This document shows, piece by piece, positions 44,566-64,000 of a stretch of DNA of 64,000 bases. Each line of letters begins with the position of its first letter. Position 1 is the first letter of the stretch. Both the position numbers and the translations under genes were made by a program. The notes beneath the pieces are model-generated. The model searched no databases, was not told the DNA's origin, and saw nothing but the letters and a program-made list of their open reading frames with translations. This DNA comes from Symbiodinium natans (taxonomy: Eukaryota > Sar > Dinophyceae > Suessiales > Symbiodiniaceae): the NCBI GenBank assembly GCA_905221605.1, contig CAJNDS010002400.1, forward strand, positions 381,473 to 445,472. The letters are read 5' to 3'.

Positions 44566-45264
44566 CCCTTATCAGGACTTACAAGCAGGGGTCTATGATA
44601 AAGCAAGGCCTGGGGGAATACATGATACTTGGAGGCTCATTAGGGTACTTGTCAGTAGGGATATGACTGCCCTACATAAGGCTAGAGCCATAGTTACCCT
44701 ACGCATAACTGCTTCCCAGGATGGGCCATTAGGCCTTAAAATCCCCGTAATGAACCCTATAAAAGGGCCCTTTAAGGGAGTATAGGGTATAATAGCCCAT
44801 CCTGGTGTTAGCACTTTAAAGTCCAAGTTGTACACCTAAGTCGTCCCCACTTGGAACCCGGATCAGCAGTTCAAGACTTCAGGAGCGGGCTTTCAGGGTC
44901 TCAAGAATGAAGCAATAAGAAGACTAGGGTTTAGGGTTTAGGCATGCACATGGCTTCAGGCTCGTGGGACGCATTTTTCTTGGGTCGCACAGGTCCGACT
45001 GAAGTCGCGCCGGGACGCAGCATGAGCAAGGCACACGCTCTACGGCATCTATGGTGCTTGAAGCTCCCCTCAACCCTTCAATGGGGTGTATAGGATTTAG
45101 GGTAATTAGGGTCCTGACTGCACCTCACCTACCGACTCTAAGTGTGAATTCAGAAAATTTCGGGCTAAGAGTTCAGGAGAGGCTCCTAAGAGTTCAGGAG
45201 AGGCTCTGCTGTTAAATCTCGGTTTCTGGAGCCGTCGAGACCCCCCATCCCAGAGCAGCGTGCC

Positions 45265-63324
<18,060 letters not shown>

Positions 63325-63432
63325 CTCGCCCAGGCCCTAAACCCTAAACCCTAAACCCTACACCCTAAACCCTACACCCCAAACACTCAAGGCCATGTCT
63401 TCCGGAATTAAAAAGTTTAGGGTTTAGGGGTT

Positions 63433-63522
63433 CACTAGGGTACTTATGAGTAGTATGGTCAAAACTCATAACCCTATTCAGGTCACTTTTCACCCTCCTA
63501 AGTACACATGAACCACCAAGTA
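63433..63522. mobile_element. Family A TIR element, degenerate, upstream of RPN5 exon 63257
   Basis: gggtacttatgagtagtatg to agtacacatgaaccaccaag; outermost left bases lost. Confidence 0.6.
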
Positions 63523-63671
63523 CTGGAATGTATGATGAATTTCTGAGTACTGCTGTAGGTATTCCTTAATCACCGATGCCCTCTAACCCTCCTTGGAGCA
63601 TAAGACAAGCAGGCAAAAAGCAAGTGACCAAATCATAACATACGTTACGAGCCACAACAGCGGTTCAACCC

Positions 63672-63751
63672 CCTGGTTTTGGTAGGGAATGAGGGATTTT
63701 GGGGGCCCGATATTTTCCCTTTCAGGGATGCTATAGGGCTCTAAGAACCAG
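63672..63751. mobile_element. Family B TIR element
   Basis: ctggttttggtagggaatga to gggctctaagaaccag; 80 bp. Confidence 0.65.
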
Positions 63752-64000
63752 CCAGTCAAGCAGAGGTCTTTTCGGTCAAAAGCTGCTCCGTCGTCGTTCC
63801 TACGGCTGGATCTCAGGCCGCGAACTGTTTGGGTGATCTTCAGCCTTCATGCGTCGAACCGAACCGACTTCTAGAAACGGCACCTACTGGTTTAGGGTTT
63901 AGGGTTTAGGGCTACCGCAACTGCAACTAATGACGACCCCTGGAGAATGTCAGTTCGCGTACCCAATGCCAGTCAGATGTGAAGAGCCACTCGTGAACCC

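Overview
ORGANISM. This is a nuclear eukaryotic window, most likely from a dinoflagellate. Telomere-type repeats (TTTAGGG / CCCTAAA) recur throughout in both orientations. Coding DNA is cut into exons of about 18-90 bp with no long ORFs. The one gene I could rebuild in detail uses mostly GC-AG introns with AG|G acceptors, a known dinoflagellate trait. A chromerid or other TTTAGGG-telomere alveolate remains possible.

LAYOUT. The best-supported gene is on the minus strand from about 63.3 kb down to 45.27 kb. It is the C-terminal two thirds of the 26S proteasome lid subunit RPN5/PSMD12, in 19 small exons; its 5' part lies beyond the right edge. Next, at 42.7-41.0 kb on the minus strand, is a membrane-anchored glutathione S-transferase-like gene. 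From 41 kb leftwards, islands of about 50-150 bp between telomere-like tracts look like exons, mostly on the minus strand. One (3218-3299) resembles a nucleotide-sugar transporter. The rest I could not assign to families.

REPEATS. Four layers interleave. (1) Telomere-like arrays, including locally uniform variants (TTGAGGG, TTTAAGGG, TTTCGGG, TTTGGGG, TTTTAGGG). (2) Several short families with terminal inverted repeats, MITE-like or introner-like, some with a telomere array or a gene fragment inside. (3) Homopolymer T(n)G(n) blocks and long trinucleotide tracts. (4) A 1.5-kb repeat block inside an RPN5 intron.

RELIABILITY. RPN5 exons were accepted because they follow the known protein in order, length and reading phase. 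Rebuilding it showed that several equally attractive exon-like ORFs inside its introns were false (see rejected list). Unassigned exon candidates elsewhere therefore carry low confidence and their strand is sometimes uncertain. No rRNA, tRNA, CRISPR array or promoter could be supported.
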